A stretch of DNA of 64,000 nucleotides from Deferribacteres bacterium (lineage in GTDB: Bacteria > Zhuqueibacterota > Zhuqueibacteria > Zhuqueibacterales > Geothermadaptataceae), in contig JACKDF010000003.1 of NCBI GenBank assembly GCA_020633655.1, positions 504,634-568,633 of the forward strand, in the 5' to 3' direction. Below, one piece after another: positions 9,143-18,050 of the stretch. Within the stretch, counting starts at the first letter, position 1, and every line of letters starts with the position of its first letter. A program made the translations under genes and the position numbers. Under the pieces are notes generated by a model. That model had not been told where the DNA came from. It was given only the letters and a program-made list of their open reading frames with translations, and did not search any database.

Positions 9143-10360
9143 TTATTTCCGATCTTTTTCGATTTTTTCCTGATATCCACTTTTTACATAGGTTTCAATT
9201 GGATCGAGGGGAAGATTTTTATTTTTCCGTGCCATCGCAACAATTGGCCGCACATCCGCCAGGATCAACGCATTATTGAATAACCGATTTGCTAAAATAA
9301 TCGCATCATCTGCTTGATACTGCAAGAGTTTCTCCTGATCGACGAGCATTGCTTTAGCCAACGAAATTTGCAAGGAATCGATGGAATGGATAATAGCATG
9401 CATGCGGTTTTCCCGGCTGCTGCACTGATCGATCATCAAATCCCATTTATTCGGACCGTTGACAACATCGGCTTTTACCAATTCATTAAAAATGCGTGCC
9501 ATCTCCGGATTTGGTTCGACTGAATGATCATCATCGGCAGCATAGCGCGTGTTAAAGTGGAATCCACCGTGCATTTTTGTCGTCACCAGACGTGCAACAA
9601 TTTGCTCAATATTTGTGGAATGATAATGATGTCCCATATCGATGAGCACACCGGCATTGGGGCCATAAGCTTGCGCCATCAACAAGGAACTGCCCCAGTC
9701 CGCGAGAACAGTGCTGTACGTTCCCGGTTCAAAAACTTTGTACTCGATAAGCACACGCACGGAGGGTGACACTTTTTTAGCAATGGCTCTCAGTGAATCC
9801 ATCGTATTATCAATCAGCTTCGTTAACTCGAGCTGCCCGGGGTAATTCGATCCGTCCGGCAACCAGAGGGAAAGCAGTTTATTGGATAATTCTTCCGCAA
9901 TTTTGCCTGACAAAATCGTCTGTTTGATATAGCGTTCACGAACAGCATCATCATAGGAACTTAAACTTCCCGTATGCGAACCTTTCAAAAAGTAAGTTGG
10001 ATTGATGGAGCCAAGTTTCAAACCACGGGATTCAGCAGCTTTTTTCACTTCGACAGCTTTGTCATAGATCGCATCAATTCCATCCTCGGAGAAATCCCAA
10101 AGGGTGTGCGTTGCAATTTGCGCAGAGGCACCCGTTAATTCGTTGACGAGGGCAGCGTCATCTAATTTTTCGAAGATATCACGAGCGAATCCCGGCGGCA
10201 TATAGTCACCAAACCGCCCGCCTCCGAAAGGTCCAAAAATCCAGCTCGGAACTTCGACCTGGAATTTTTCCACAGCTTTAATCGCTGTTTCGACTTTGTC
10301 AGCACCAAATTCATTTTGTAGATTTTTTAGTGAATCATTGAGATTGTAACTGGACATCAT
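9143..10360 (-). CDS. rhaI: L-rhamnose isomerase (RhaI type)
   Basis: 405 residues, a TIM-barrel sugar isomerase of the type known from Pseudomonas stutzeri, converting L-rhamnose to L-rhamnulose. Metal-ligand residues are spaced as in that enzyme: Glu206, Asp241, His268 and Asp276, with Lys208 and His244 beside them. Local motifs include EKFQVEVPSW, DGSNYPGQ and GHHYHSTNIE. The start has AGAGGAAA before ATG 10360, with a second ATG one codon later. First gene of the operon, preceded by a sigma70-like promoter. Enzymes of this subtype also accept other aldoses such as allose, so the operon context decides the name. Confidence 0.93.
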   Translation of the reverse strand: MMSSYNLNDSLKNLQNEFGADKVETAIKAVEKFQVEVPSWIFGPFGGGRFGDYMPPGFARDIFEKLDDAALVNELTGASAQIATHTLWDFSEDGIDAIYDKAVEVKKAAESRGLKLGSINPTYFLKGSHTGSLSSYDDAVRERYIKQTILSGKIAEELSNKLLSLWLPDGSNYPGQLELTKLIDNTMDSLRAIAKKVSPSVRVLIEYKVFEPGTYSTVLADWGSSLLMAQAYGPNAGVLIDMGHHYHSTNIEQIVARLVTTKMHGGFHFNTRYAADDDHSVEPNPEMARIFNELVKADVVNGPNKWDLMIDQCSSRENRMHAIIHSIDSLQISLAKAMLVDQEKLLQYQADDAIILANRLFNNALILADVRPIVAMARKNKNLPLDPIETYVKSGYQEKIEKDRK

Positions 10361-10394
10361 TTTCCTCTAACTTAATATTTAAAAGTGCGGGATA

Positions 10395-10423
10395 ATTTTA
10401 TTTACTCCATCTCGGGATTTCAA
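10395..10423 (-). promoter_or_regulatory. Sigma70-like promoter for the rhaI operon
   Basis: On the minus strand TTGAAA (10423-10418), a 17-bp spacer and TAAAAT (10400-10395), each box matching 5 of 6 consensus bases. It lies about 35 bp before the rhaI start, ahead of a run of seven co-directional, closely packed genes. No second promoter of this quality was seen within the run. Confidence 0.5.
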
Positions 10424-10926
10424 TTCAGTTAGCAAAAAGTGCTTGTGCCCTGAATGAACGCACTATTTTACGCTTAACGGGCAAAATTATTCCTGAGGCT
10501 GTAATTGAAAAAAGAGAATGTGATTTTCTAGAAAACATCTATAAATCTCCAAAAATTAATTAGCTATTTTTATTCACAGGTCCCGATCCCTCGCTTTAGC
10601 CGGGTGTATCCTCCCCAATCTAAGCGTGAATAAAGCAGGCCAAAGTAAATTTGTATAAGAGCACTTTCAAGACGAATTTCTTTCTTTTGTCGTTGTGATC
10701 ACGCATGTAAATTTGCAGGCTTTTCAATTGTTGTAGGATGTATTTATCTGCGCAAAGGGGGAAGATTTTCTTAAAATTCAATTCACGAAAAGGTTTTCGC
10801 AAACCTTTGAGTAAAATATATGAAAAATAACTTATTCGCAAGCAGAAACTATTGTTTCCATTGATATCGAACTTGAAATTTCAATTTATAGCCTGGTTTA
10901 TGCATACAATATTCAAAGTGCGTGAT
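10424..10926. other. Non-coding stretch upstream of rhaI
   Basis: About 500 bases that hold no convincing gene on either strand. Short open frames here lack ribosome sites and family resemblance. The nearest recognised element is the long palindrome that starts at 10927. Confidence 0.5.
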
Positions 10927-11036
10927 GGGGCTGAGTCAAAACATGTAACGCGACATTCATGTCGCGCATCTTTGAGGCCAAGCTTTCGACATAAATGTCG
11001 AGTTACAGTCAATAAAACATGTTTTGACACAGCCCC
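10927..11036. repeat. 110-bp imperfect inverted repeat (MITE- or REP-like)
   Basis: The outer arms GGGGCTGAGTCAAAACATG and CATGTTTTGACACAGCCCC pair with a single mismatch. Inside are two smaller hairpins, CGCGACAT/ATGTCGCG (10949-10966) and TCGACAT/ATGTCGA (10986-11001). No coding sequence is present. The shape is that of a non-autonomous mobile element or a large folded RNA; no second copy is obvious in the window. Confidence 0.7.
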
Positions 11037-11293
11037 AATTTTGGGATTTATGAAAAAAACAGGATAGAAGGCGTTTGCTGTATCAAATGTAAATTTTAAT
11101 TTTTCCAAATGAATTTCGAAGTTCATAAAAGCAAATCGAAATATTTTTACTCCATAAAAGGTTCTTTTCATAATATGAATTTCCTTGTTACTACTTCACA
11201 TGGTGTTTCACAAGGTAATTCACCACAAACAGAATGAGAAAATAAACACAACAATAATTGTTTCAAGTCACTAATACTGAATTTGAGGAAATA

Positions 11294-11746
11294 ATGTATA
11301 AATTGCAGGCAGAACAAACGGTCCCGGCCTCGATGGAGAAAGTCTGGGATTTTATCAAAAACCCCAACAATTTGAACAAAATCACACCGGAGAAAATGGG
11401 GTTCGAAATACTCAGTGACTTGCCCGAAGAAATGTACCCGGGTATGATTATCGAATATAAAATTTCCATTCCATTTATGGGTAAATGGCACTGGGTTACC
11501 GAATTAAAACACCTCGTCGACGGTATGTCCTTTGTGGATGAGCAGCGCTTCGGACCCTATAAATTCTGGTACCACTACCATAAAATCGAATCTGCTGCAA
11601 ATGGCACCAGAGTTATCGATCAGGTTTATTATAAACTGCCGTTTGGTATTTTTGGTAGAATCGCACACGTGTTGTTTGTAAAACGTATGCTAAAGGGAAT
11701 TTTTGATTTTCGAAAGCAGGCATTTGCAGAGGCGTTGGGAGAATAG
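11294..11746 (+). CDS. SRPBCC-family (polyketide cyclase/START-like) ligand-binding protein
   Basis: 150 residues from ATG 11294, chosen because GAGGA lies 4 bp before it; an upstream start would add 12 residues of non-family sequence. The beginning YKLQAEQTVPASMEKVWDFIKNPNNLNKITP and the central KISIPFMGKWHWVTELKHL are typical of the SRPBCC superfamily, small helix-grip proteins that hold lipids or hydrophobic ligands. It is the only plus-strand gene of this part of the window and stands alone, so its ligand cannot be inferred. Confidence 0.82.
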   Translation: MYKLQAEQTVPASMEKVWDFIKNPNNLNKITPEKMGFEILSDLPEEMYPGMIIEYKISIPFMGKWHWVTELKHLVDGMSFVDEQRFGPYKFWYHYHKIESAANGTRVIDQVYYKLPFGIFGRIAHVLFVKRMLKGIFDFRKQAFAEALGE

Positions 11747-11854
11747 CCCCATCTTTTAGAACTCCCAAAATCATTGTTTGTGCAGGCTTTATCTCAAATA
11801 GGAACTACATATATTGAATCGACACATATCGCAGTGTGCACATCTTGAATTATG

Positions 11855-12817
11855 TTAAAAAACAATTCCTAAATTCAGGTCGAACGAGCTCAACCTCGTG
11901 CTTTCATCTGTTAAAAAGAAAATTTCATTCGTATAGTGAAGCGAGCGTTTGGCAAGCAGTTGCACAAAATAATGTTGTTTTCGAAGCGTGATGGCATAGG
12001 CAGCGCTGAAGTAACCGATTGGTCCGGCAGGTTCATCGTAATAATAATAGAAGTTCCGTTCATTATTTTCCAAATTTTGTCTTTCTACCAGACTGATCCC
12101 CATATTGTCATAAATCGGAACAGCCAACGAAGCGCCAAAACTTAAACCAATTATGGTATCTCTTTTTCTGAAATTATACTCAGGCATCAAAGAAACGTCA
12201 AAATAGCCTTCTGTAAAGTTGATATCGTAAATACCATTCGAACTGGACGATTCATAATCAGTGTAGTTATAAAATTGGATTTTGCTCTCTGCCAGTTGAA
12301 ATTTTCGCATACTGTATTGAAAAGCAACATTAAAATTCCAATTTGAAGTCATAAAATAAGTTCGGTTTGCAATCAGCGTATATTCCGGAATTGCTCGCCA
12401 TTTTGCATGATCTGCATGTGTGGTGTTGACACCGATACCAATTGCCCACTTGTTTTTATTGTCCGCATCAACAAGAATTCTTTCATAACAATAAACAGGA
12501 AAAACCATTAGTCCGATTTGAACGCCTCGAAGGATACGTATGAGTTCATCCTGAGAACCTTGCGGTTCAGGCAATAAAATACCAAGCCCACCTCCGAACA
12601 CAAACCCACCGGCAATTCCCAAAATGACAACAGCTAAAATTTTTCTACCCTTGTTAAAGGATTTTTCATTTTTTTGTGAATAGTGAAAATTTGGAGGGAG
12701 CTGAGAGTTTTCTTTATTGGATGATAGACGTTTTTGGAATTCTAATTGGGAAAATCCTTCCAATGGATAAAGTAAAATTAACAGAAACACAATTGAAAAA
12801 CGAAACCGGGAGTACAT
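11855..12817 (-). CDS. Predicted outer-membrane beta-barrel protein
   Basis: About 320 residues from ATG 12817, supported by AAGGTG 7 bp upstream. A signal peptide ends near EGFSQ. A glycine-rich hydrophobic segment (VVILGIAGGFVFGGGLGILL) follows, and then alternating aromatic strands such as YFMTSNWNFNVAFQYSMRKF, ending with a terminal Phe as in many outer-membrane barrels. No family recognised. It is flanked downstream by the SRPBCC gene on the other strand and upstream by a MITE-like repeat, so it is probably monocistronic. Confidence 0.65.
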   Translation of the reverse strand: MYSRFRFSIVFLLILLYPLEGFSQLEFQKRLSSNKENSQLPPNFHYSQKNEKSFNKGRKILAVVILGIAGGFVFGGGLGILLPEPQGSQDELIRILRGVQIGLMVFPVYCYERILVDADNKNKWAIGIGVNTTHADHAKWRAIPEYTLIANRTYFMTSNWNFNVAFQYSMRKFQLAESKIQFYNYTDYESSSSNGIYDINFTEGYFDVSLMPEYNFRKRDTIIGLSFGASLAVPIYDNMGISLVERQNLENNERNFYYYYDEPAGPIGYFSAAYAITLRKQHYFVQLLAKRSLHYTNEIFFLTDESTRLSSFDLNLGIVF

Positions 12818-12838
12818 GTTTTTCACCTTAAAAATTTA

Positions 12839-13046
12839 CGCTCTGTTTAAGGAAAGGTCTGAATTACGAGCTAAATAAATGTAAATTTTAAAACGCAGAG
12901 ATGCAAAGGCGCAGAGATTCGCAGAGTTTTTAAAAATATTTTCTCTGCGTAACTCTGCTTCTCGGCGGCTCTGCGTTAGACTAAATTTTGTTTTTAATGT
13001 TGGCCATAACTCATGGTGTAATTCATATTGTTCGTTTAACATAGCT
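12839..13046 (+). repeat. MITE-like element, copy 1, with 8-bp target duplication
   Basis: A 208-bp element beginning CGCTCTGTTTAAGGAA and ending TTCGTTTAACATAGCT, whose ends form an imperfect terminal inverted repeat (12 of 17 bases). The centre folds through repeated CGCAGAG and CTCTGCG blocks. The octamer aaaattta stands directly on both sides (12831-12838 and 13047-13054), a perfect target-site duplication. An open frame across it looks like a by-product of the repeat. Three more copies occur at 20743, 36793 (inverted) and 59947. Confidence 0.85.
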
Positions 13047-13207
13047 AAAATTTATTAAATTTCACGTTCGGATTTGCACTTTTTTTCGTTGCATAGCTTT
13101 TATCCAAGAAAGTTGTTATCCCAACAAATCCCCTGAATAAATGATATTTTTAATCAGCCCCTGCAAGTATACTTGTCTGAACAGGGTAACTTCATACAGT
13201 ACAATAA

Positions 13208-13969
13208 TTAAAACCGCAGTGACAAACAACTCAGCCCCCCATCCAATTTTTGAAATTCTGATACATCCACCGCAATGGTGGGATAACCTGCATCTTCAAT
13301 CCGGCTTTTCGTTTCTGGAAATCCAAAGGGGACAATTACAGTTCCATTCACCCAAATGCAATTCGCAGCATAGCTTTCCTCTGCATCCACTTGTAAAATA
13401 TTAAATTTCGCAAAGGTATCTTTGCCGATAAATTCGCCGCAGGCCAACAGAGTATTATTTTCGAGATAAGCGACCCCGGTTTTTAAGTGCAGAACTTCCT
13501 CCAAAGTGACTGTTGAACCGGTCATGCCATATTTTTGTAAAATGGCAATGAGCTGCGCTGCGCCTGTGGAATTGGTACGTTCGGAAAGACCGATGTAAAA
13601 GTGAGAACCAACCTGCATGAGGTCCCCGGCTTCAACGGTTCCCGGTGCTTTGATGGATTCGATATGTGGATAATAGGCTGCTACAGCTCCTTGAATCGCT
13701 GTAATTTCTCCCCGCCGTGACTCGGCGCCCGGGCGTGTGATGACAGCACAACGCGGGGTGAGCAGTGCCGTGTCTTCCACGAATGTCGAGTCAGGATAGT
13801 TTTCGTCGGCTTCGAGAACAATGATTTCGAGTCCACAGCTTTGTAGAGCACGGATGTAATTCTGGTGCTGGTACAGCGCTTTGTCATAATCGGGCTGACC
13901 AAGATTCGCCGTTGTGATGCCATGCACCATGTTTTTGCACGGAATTTTAACGATGGCTTTTGAGAACAT
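13208..13969 (-). CDS. Dimethylarginine dimethylaminohydrolase (DDAH) family protein
   Basis: 253 residues. The pentein-fold signature is complete: Glu65-Asp66 in FVEDTAL, Glu113 in VEAGDL, catalytic His161 in HLKTG and catalytic Cys248 in GGLSCLSLRF at the C-terminus. DDAH hydrolyses methylated arginines to citrulline and methylamines; close relatives act on arginine or related guanidines. A basic-amino-acid-type permease gene lies just upstream on the same strand, so uptake and hydrolysis of an arginine derivative is likely. There is no obvious ribosome site before ATG 13969. Confidence 0.88.
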   Translation of the reverse strand: MFSKAIVKIPCKNMVHGITTANLGQPDYDKALYQHQNYIRALQSCGLEIIVLEADENYPDSTFVEDTALLTPRCAVITRPGAESRRGEITAIQGAVAAYYPHIESIKAPGTVEAGDLMQVGSHFYIGLSERTNSTGAAQLIAILQKYGMTGSTVTLEEVLHLKTGVAYLENNTLLACGEFIGKDTFAKFNILQVDAEESYAANCIWVNGTVIVPFGFPETKSRIEDAGYPTIAVDVSEFQKLDGGLSCLSLRF

Positions 13970-14004
13970 AGATTTTTACTGCTTTAAATAATTAAGTGGA
14001 ATGA

Positions 14005-14076
14005 GTTTGTAGTAAAGGCTTTAGCCTTTTTTAATGCAAAAGGAAAAATGGAAAGACTAAAGTCTTTACTACAAAC
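14005..14076. repeat. Palindromic repeat between permease and DDAH genes
   Basis: The arms GTTTGTAGTAAAGGCTTTAG and the related CTAAAGTCTTTACTACAAAC form a long imperfect hairpin of 72 bp. A diverged relative lies at 35432-35504 (ATTTGTAGTGAAGC ... ACTACAAAT). It is a dispersed palindromic unit and could also act as a transcript-stabilising hairpin. Confidence 0.6.
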
Positions 14077-14091
14077 TTGAAGAAAAACAAT

Positions 14092-15393
14092 TTACTTTGA
14101 TCCTGCTTTCATCCAAATATAAACCGGTAGCCCCGCCAGCAATAAAAGAAAGCCATAATACACTGTCGACTCACCGGATCCGATTATAGCAAAAAGTGCA
14201 AACAAAAATGCGACGCTTGTTATTACCAGTTTTCGAGCATATGTCAGAAATGTGAGATCGTTTTTTGATCGAAAAAGAAGCAGCAAATGGGTCATGGCAG
14301 AAAAACAGTAGGGAACAAGGGCGGTCAAAGTGGACAGTAAAATCAAAACACCGAACTGCGCCACAATGCTTATATGGTTATTAAGTACAATGAGTGCTAT
14401 CGCCATTGCGCTCGAGAAAATAACGCCAAAAACTGGCGTTCCATTACCCGATAATTTTGCGAAGGTCTGGGGGAATAACCTATCCGTTGCGGCTGCGTGA
14501 GGAATTTGCCCCTGCAACAAAATCCAGCCGTTCATGGCACCAAAGCAGGAAATTGCCGTCCCTGCAGCAACGGCATATCCGGCCCATGTTCCCCAGATTT
14601 GTGTCGCAGCCTCAGCGTAGGGCGCGGCGGAAACGCTGAGCGCATGCGGCTCGACGATGGCCATGACAGCGGTGGAACTGAGAATGTAAACAAGTGCGAC
14701 AAACAACGTGCTTAACAAGGTCGCGCGCGGCACCGTGAGGGCGGCATTTTTCACTTTGTGAGATATAATCGAGCTCGACTCAAATCCGAGAAACGCCCAC
14801 ATCGTCAAAGCCGCTGTCGCAATTAGTGCTGAAAAGTGGCTTTCTCCGCTCAAATTGACAGGAGTGAAGTGGGCAAATTGCCAATCGCTGAACGCGAACA
14901 AGCCGATTGCCAAAAGTGGCGTGAGTTTTAAAATCGTAGTGGTCATTTGCATCTGCCCGATGCGGCGGAGATCGAGCAAATTAACGAGGCTTAAAAGGAC
15001 AATAGCCGCGGAGGCGGTCAAGGAGGCCAGGAGCGGGTTTGTATTTAAAATTGGAAAGAAGACGGACAGCGCGCCAGTGAATGCAATGGCAATAGCCGCT
15101 ACAGCAGACCAGATGGAAATCCAGTAACCCCACGCCACCCAAAACGCGGCAAACTCGCCGAACCCTTCGAACGTATAAGCATAGGGTCCGCCGCCGCGCG
15201 GTATTTTCTTGCTCAAGTCGGCAAAAACTGAGGCCAAACATATTGCGCCGATAAAGCTAATTATCCATCCGCCAATGCTGATGGCACCGTACTGCGCCAG
15301 GTTGGAAGGCAGCAGAAAAATGCCCGACCCTACCATATTACCAATGATAAGTGCACTGCAAAACCAAAAGCCGATGGAATTTTCTTTTTTCAT
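14092..15393 (-). CDS. APC-family amino-acid permease, AdiC-like
   Basis: About 433 residues from ATG 15393, which has AGGA 6 bp upstream. Around 12 transmembrane helices. Helix 1 has NMVGSGIFLLPSNLAQYG and helix 6 has MWAFLGFESSSI, patterns shared with arginine/agmatine and related basic-amino-acid antiporters of the APC superfamily. It precedes the DDAH-family gene with only a palindrome between, so it may import the guanidine substrate or exchange it for the product. Exact substrate is not readable from sequence. Confidence 0.88.
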   Translation of the reverse strand: MKKENSIGFWFCSALIIGNMVGSGIFLLPSNLAQYGAISIGGWIISFIGAICLASVFADLSKKIPRGGGPYAYTFEGFGEFAAFWVAWGYWISIWSAVAAIAIAFTGALSVFFPILNTNPLLASLTASAAIVLLSLVNLLDLRRIGQMQMTTTILKLTPLLAIGLFAFSDWQFAHFTPVNLSGESHFSALIATAALTMWAFLGFESSSIISHKVKNAALTVPRATLLSTLFVALVYILSSTAVMAIVEPHALSVSAAPYAEAATQIWGTWAGYAVAAGTAISCFGAMNGWILLQGQIPHAAATDRLFPQTFAKLSGNGTPVFGVIFSSAMAIALIVLNNHISIVAQFGVLILLSTLTALVPYCFSAMTHLLLLFRSKNDLTFLTYARKLVITSVAFLFALFAIIGSGESTVYYGFLLLLAGLPVYIWMKAGSK

Positions 15394-15566
15394 GGATTTT
15401 CCTGATAAAGGTGCGATGCGCTCCACACCGGGATTTCCAGGTAATATTGAAATTTACAGGCCTGTTTGAAGAAAGTGCGTTGCACCTGCTTGCTATTTTT
15501 GACCCATTGTGCAAAATAGATATTCAAAAATAGAATGAGTTAAATTGAGCATAAAGCATTTATTTT

Positions 15567-15646
15567 GAACACGGATAAAACGGATTTTAGGATTTTTTTT
15601 TAAAATTAATCATCGTTTATCCGTTGAATCCGTTCTCTCCGTGTTC
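15567..15646. repeat. 80-bp palindromic repeat
   Basis: The arms GAACACGGATAAAACGGATT and AATCCGTTCTCTCCGTGTTC pair imperfectly. A fragment of similar sequence (ccgtgttctattcttatgataaaatg) is seen near 22199-22224. The surrounding 345 bp between the permease and the aldo-keto reductase holds no gene. Confidence 0.6.
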
Positions 15647-15738
15647 TTTTCTTTTGAAAAAATGTAAACAATAGGGTCATTTTAATTTTGCGCAACGCAT
15701 TACTTTATATTGTTTTTATAATTAATCACACAAACTTT

Positions 15739-16695
15739 TCAATAGCGTTTTCCCACGACTTCAAAATTCTGAGAAAAAGTATTCAGCTCGGCTATTTCAT
15801 CTTCACTCAGAACGATTTCCTGCGATGCCCAGTTTAACTGCAAATATTTCGAGCGGCGCGTTCCCGGAATGGTCGCGATATCCTCACCCTGTGCAAGCAC
15901 CCAGGCTAATGCCACTTGTGAAGGAGTAACGCCTCTTTTGTCTGCGAAGTCACGGATTTTTTCGACAAGTTTTTGGTTATTGGCAATCGCTTCTTCACTA
16001 AATCGAGGATTACTCAACCGCCAGTCCCCCATTTCGAGATCATCGCGCTTTTTAATGGCACCTGTTAAAAATCCCCGTCCAAGAGGACTATAAGCAACAA
16101 AGCCAATCCCAAGCTCCCGTACTTTGGGTAAGATACTTTCTTCAACATCCCGCGACCAGAGCGAAAGTTCTGTTTGTAATGCGGAGATGGGGTGGATACG
16201 GTTAGCTTTTTCCAGATTTTCAGCACTGGCCTCAGACAGACCGATGTAGCGTATTTTACCTTCCCGAACCAGGTCCGCCATTGCTCCGACCGTTTCTTCA
16301 ATGGGAACTTTCGGATCAGGTCGGTGCTGGTAGTAAAGGTCAATATAATCGGTTTTCAGGCGCGTCAGTGAAGCATCACAGGCGGCTTTGACGTACTCCG
16401 GTGAACCGCTCGTCCCCAGCCAGCCACCATCTTCACCACGTTTTATGCCAAATTTTGTCGCCAGAATGACCCTTTCCCGGCGATTCGCCATGGCTTTTCC
16501 AAGTAATTCTTCGTTGGTGAACGGACCGTACATATCCGAAGTATCCCAAAAATTACAGCCGATGTCCAAAGCTTCATCAAGCAGTTTCAGGTTTTGTGCA
16601 TCATTAGATTGACCATAAAATTCCGACATCCCCATGCAGCCAAGTCCAACAGCAGGAACCTGCAGGCCTTGTTGACCGAGTTTTACCGTTTTCAT
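15739..16695 (-). CDS. Aldo/keto reductase
   Basis: 318 residues from ATG 16695, chosen for the GAGGG ribosome site; upstream in-frame codons lack family similarity. The catalytic tetrad is present: Asp51, Tyr56 (DTSDMYG), Lys81 (ATKFG) and His124 (YYQHRPD). Late motifs YSPLGRGFLTG and IPGTRRSKYL bind NADPH. Members of this subfamily reduce small aldehydes and ketones. An AraC regulator gene lies 92 bp upstream on the same strand and probably controls it. The physiological substrate is unknown. Confidence 0.9.
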   Translation of the reverse strand: MKTVKLGQQGLQVPAVGLGCMGMSEFYGQSNDAQNLKLLDEALDIGCNFWDTSDMYGPFTNEELLGKAMANRRERVILATKFGIKRGEDGGWLGTSGSPEYVKAACDASLTRLKTDYIDLYYQHRPDPKVPIEETVGAMADLVREGKIRYIGLSEASAENLEKANRIHPISALQTELSLWSRDVEESILPKVRELGIGFVAYSPLGRGFLTGAIKKRDDLEMGDWRLSNPRFSEEAIANNQKLVEKIRDFADKRGVTPSQVALAWVLAQGEDIATIPGTRRSKYLQLNWASQEIVLSEDEIAELNTFSQNFEVVGKRY

Positions 16696-16786
16696 TTTTC
16701 CCTCTATTATTTTTAATATTGAATTATTGTTTTGACCAGAATTGAGCAAGGAATATCCCCAGCCCCACCGTTCACTTGAAGTTCTA

Positions 16787-17794
16787 CTATGTAACGCTAT
16801 TGGCACGAACAATTTCAGGTGTTTGGCCGGTCCATGAACGGAATGCACGAAAAAACGAATTCGGTTCCTCATATCCAAGCAAAAACGAAATTTCTGTACT
16901 GGTGTAGTCGGTTGTGGAGAGATAATGACTTGCCAACTCTTCGCGCAGTTCATCGAGTATTTTCTGAAAAGTTGTGCCTTCTTCCCACAGTCGGCGCTGC
17001 AAAGTGCGGCTGCTGATGGCTAATTTTGAGGCAACACAAGACATCGAGTACCGGCCACTGGCCAGCATGTCAAGCAGACACGCACGCACGCGATCACGGA
17101 AAGAAGCATCCAGCCGCAAGTCTTCCATGCGTTTGTCGAACGCCGGTTTTAAAATCGACCACATGCCATGATTTACAGTGAGAAATGGTTTCTGCGCATC
17201 TGTCGCGGAAAATGTGATCCTGTTCACTTCATCCTTTACAATAGCTGTCCCTAGAAAGGATTCGTATTTTTCCATGTCAGGTAAATTGACATTGCAGTGA
17301 ACGCGTAAGGGTATGATTTGCTCACGGATTGCAATGCGGGCAAGTTCAATCCAGAATACAAGTTCAAAGGCGACGAAAAGCATGGGAAGCGAACCATCCT
17401 GAAATAATCCTGTAAAAGCAAAATTTGTCTGCCCATCATGCTGTTCAACAAACATGCGCACCGGGGCGACAACAGGCTTGTAATGGGCAATACGTGTGAG
17501 TGCACTATTCAAATTACTGCTACTGAGAAATGCAATAATTGCCGGGGCCGTCGTGTTCGTGCTGACCGTTTTAGCAAATCGCACGCCAAAGTCTGGTGTG
17601 TCCTTCGATGCCTGCCCCAGCGCCTCCCAAAAACGATAATATTCTTCTGCGGTGACCAGAGGTGTTTTGCGAAGCAGAAGATCCAACGGCAATCGGGCAG
17701 AGCGCAAAACATCCTGCGTTGATATGCCCAGATTTTTCAATAAGACCGGTAAGCCTTTATCGAGATTGTATTTTTTGCTAAAGATTTGTGTCAT
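16787..17794 (-). CDS. AraC-family regulator with OruR/ArgR-type N-terminal domain
   Basis: About 335 residues from ATG 17794 (AGGTG 7 bp upstream); a GTG at 17803 would add three residues. The N-terminal about 190 residues resemble the arabinose-binding-like domain found in OruR-type regulators, including PLVTAEEYYRFWEALGQAS. The C-terminal AraC helix-turn-helix pair has MSCVASKLAISSRTLQRRLWEEGTTFQ and TEISFLLGYEEPNSFFRAFRSWTGQTP. Next gene downstream is the aldo/keto reductase, a common pairing for aldehyde-responsive regulation. Confidence 0.9.
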   Translation of the reverse strand: MTQIFSKKYNLDKGLPVLLKNLGISTQDVLRSARLPLDLLLRKTPLVTAEEYYRFWEALGQASKDTPDFGVRFAKTVSTNTTAPAIIAFLSSSNLNSALTRIAHYKPVVAPVRMFVEQHDGQTNFAFTGLFQDGSLPMLFVAFELVFWIELARIAIREQIIPLRVHCNVNLPDMEKYESFLGTAIVKDEVNRITFSATDAQKPFLTVNHGMWSILKPAFDKRMEDLRLDASFRDRVRACLLDMLASGRYSMSCVASKLAISSRTLQRRLWEEGTTFQKILDELREELASHYLSTTDYTSTEISFLLGYEEPNSFFRAFRSWTGQTPEIVRANSVT

Positions 17795-17853
17795 CGCATG
17801 CACCTAAGTTTGTATTACGATTTTTGCCTGCCTGTTGACGCATTTTCATTAAT

Positions 17854-17941
17854 TCATGCATCCTTCGTTGGATCTCCTATACGTCAGGCAACGACATATC
17901 CACTATCCATCGTTTCCATTTCTGCAACATCCTTCATCAAC
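17854..17941 (-). pseudogene. Relic of an aldo/keto reductase 3' end
   Basis: Reading the minus strand from 17940 to the TGA at 17854 gives LMKDVAEMETMDSGYVVA, a stop, then RIGDPTKDA. This aligns with the C-terminus of the intact reductase at 20989-21915 (VDMATMAKMDRGDGVAWRSGDPTRDV), with the Trp codon changed to TGA. No upstream part of the gene is left. It shows a former duplicate reductase downstream of the AraC-type region and the local rearrangement that removed it. Confidence 0.75.
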
Positions 17942-18050
17942 TAAATTAAGAAGGAATCGGATACTACGTTCTCTATTAACACGAGAATTCATCACAATTT
18001 TCTGCTTGTTCTCCTTTACAGTGTGTGATGAATTCGTATGCAGCATCATA

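Noticed and set aside
10620..10841. 73-codon minus-strand frame
   Set aside because: No ribosome site, no family resemblance and AT-rich composition as expected of non-coding DNA.
12836..13042. 68-codon frame MLNEQYELHHELWPTLK inside the repeat, as a gene
   Set aside because: It lies wholly in MITE copy 1 and the same wording recurs in broken form in other copies, so the frame follows from the repeat.
16696..16953. N-terminal extension of the aldo/keto reductase to 404 residues
   Set aside because: The extra 86 residues do not resemble the family and a proper ribosome site precedes ATG 16695.
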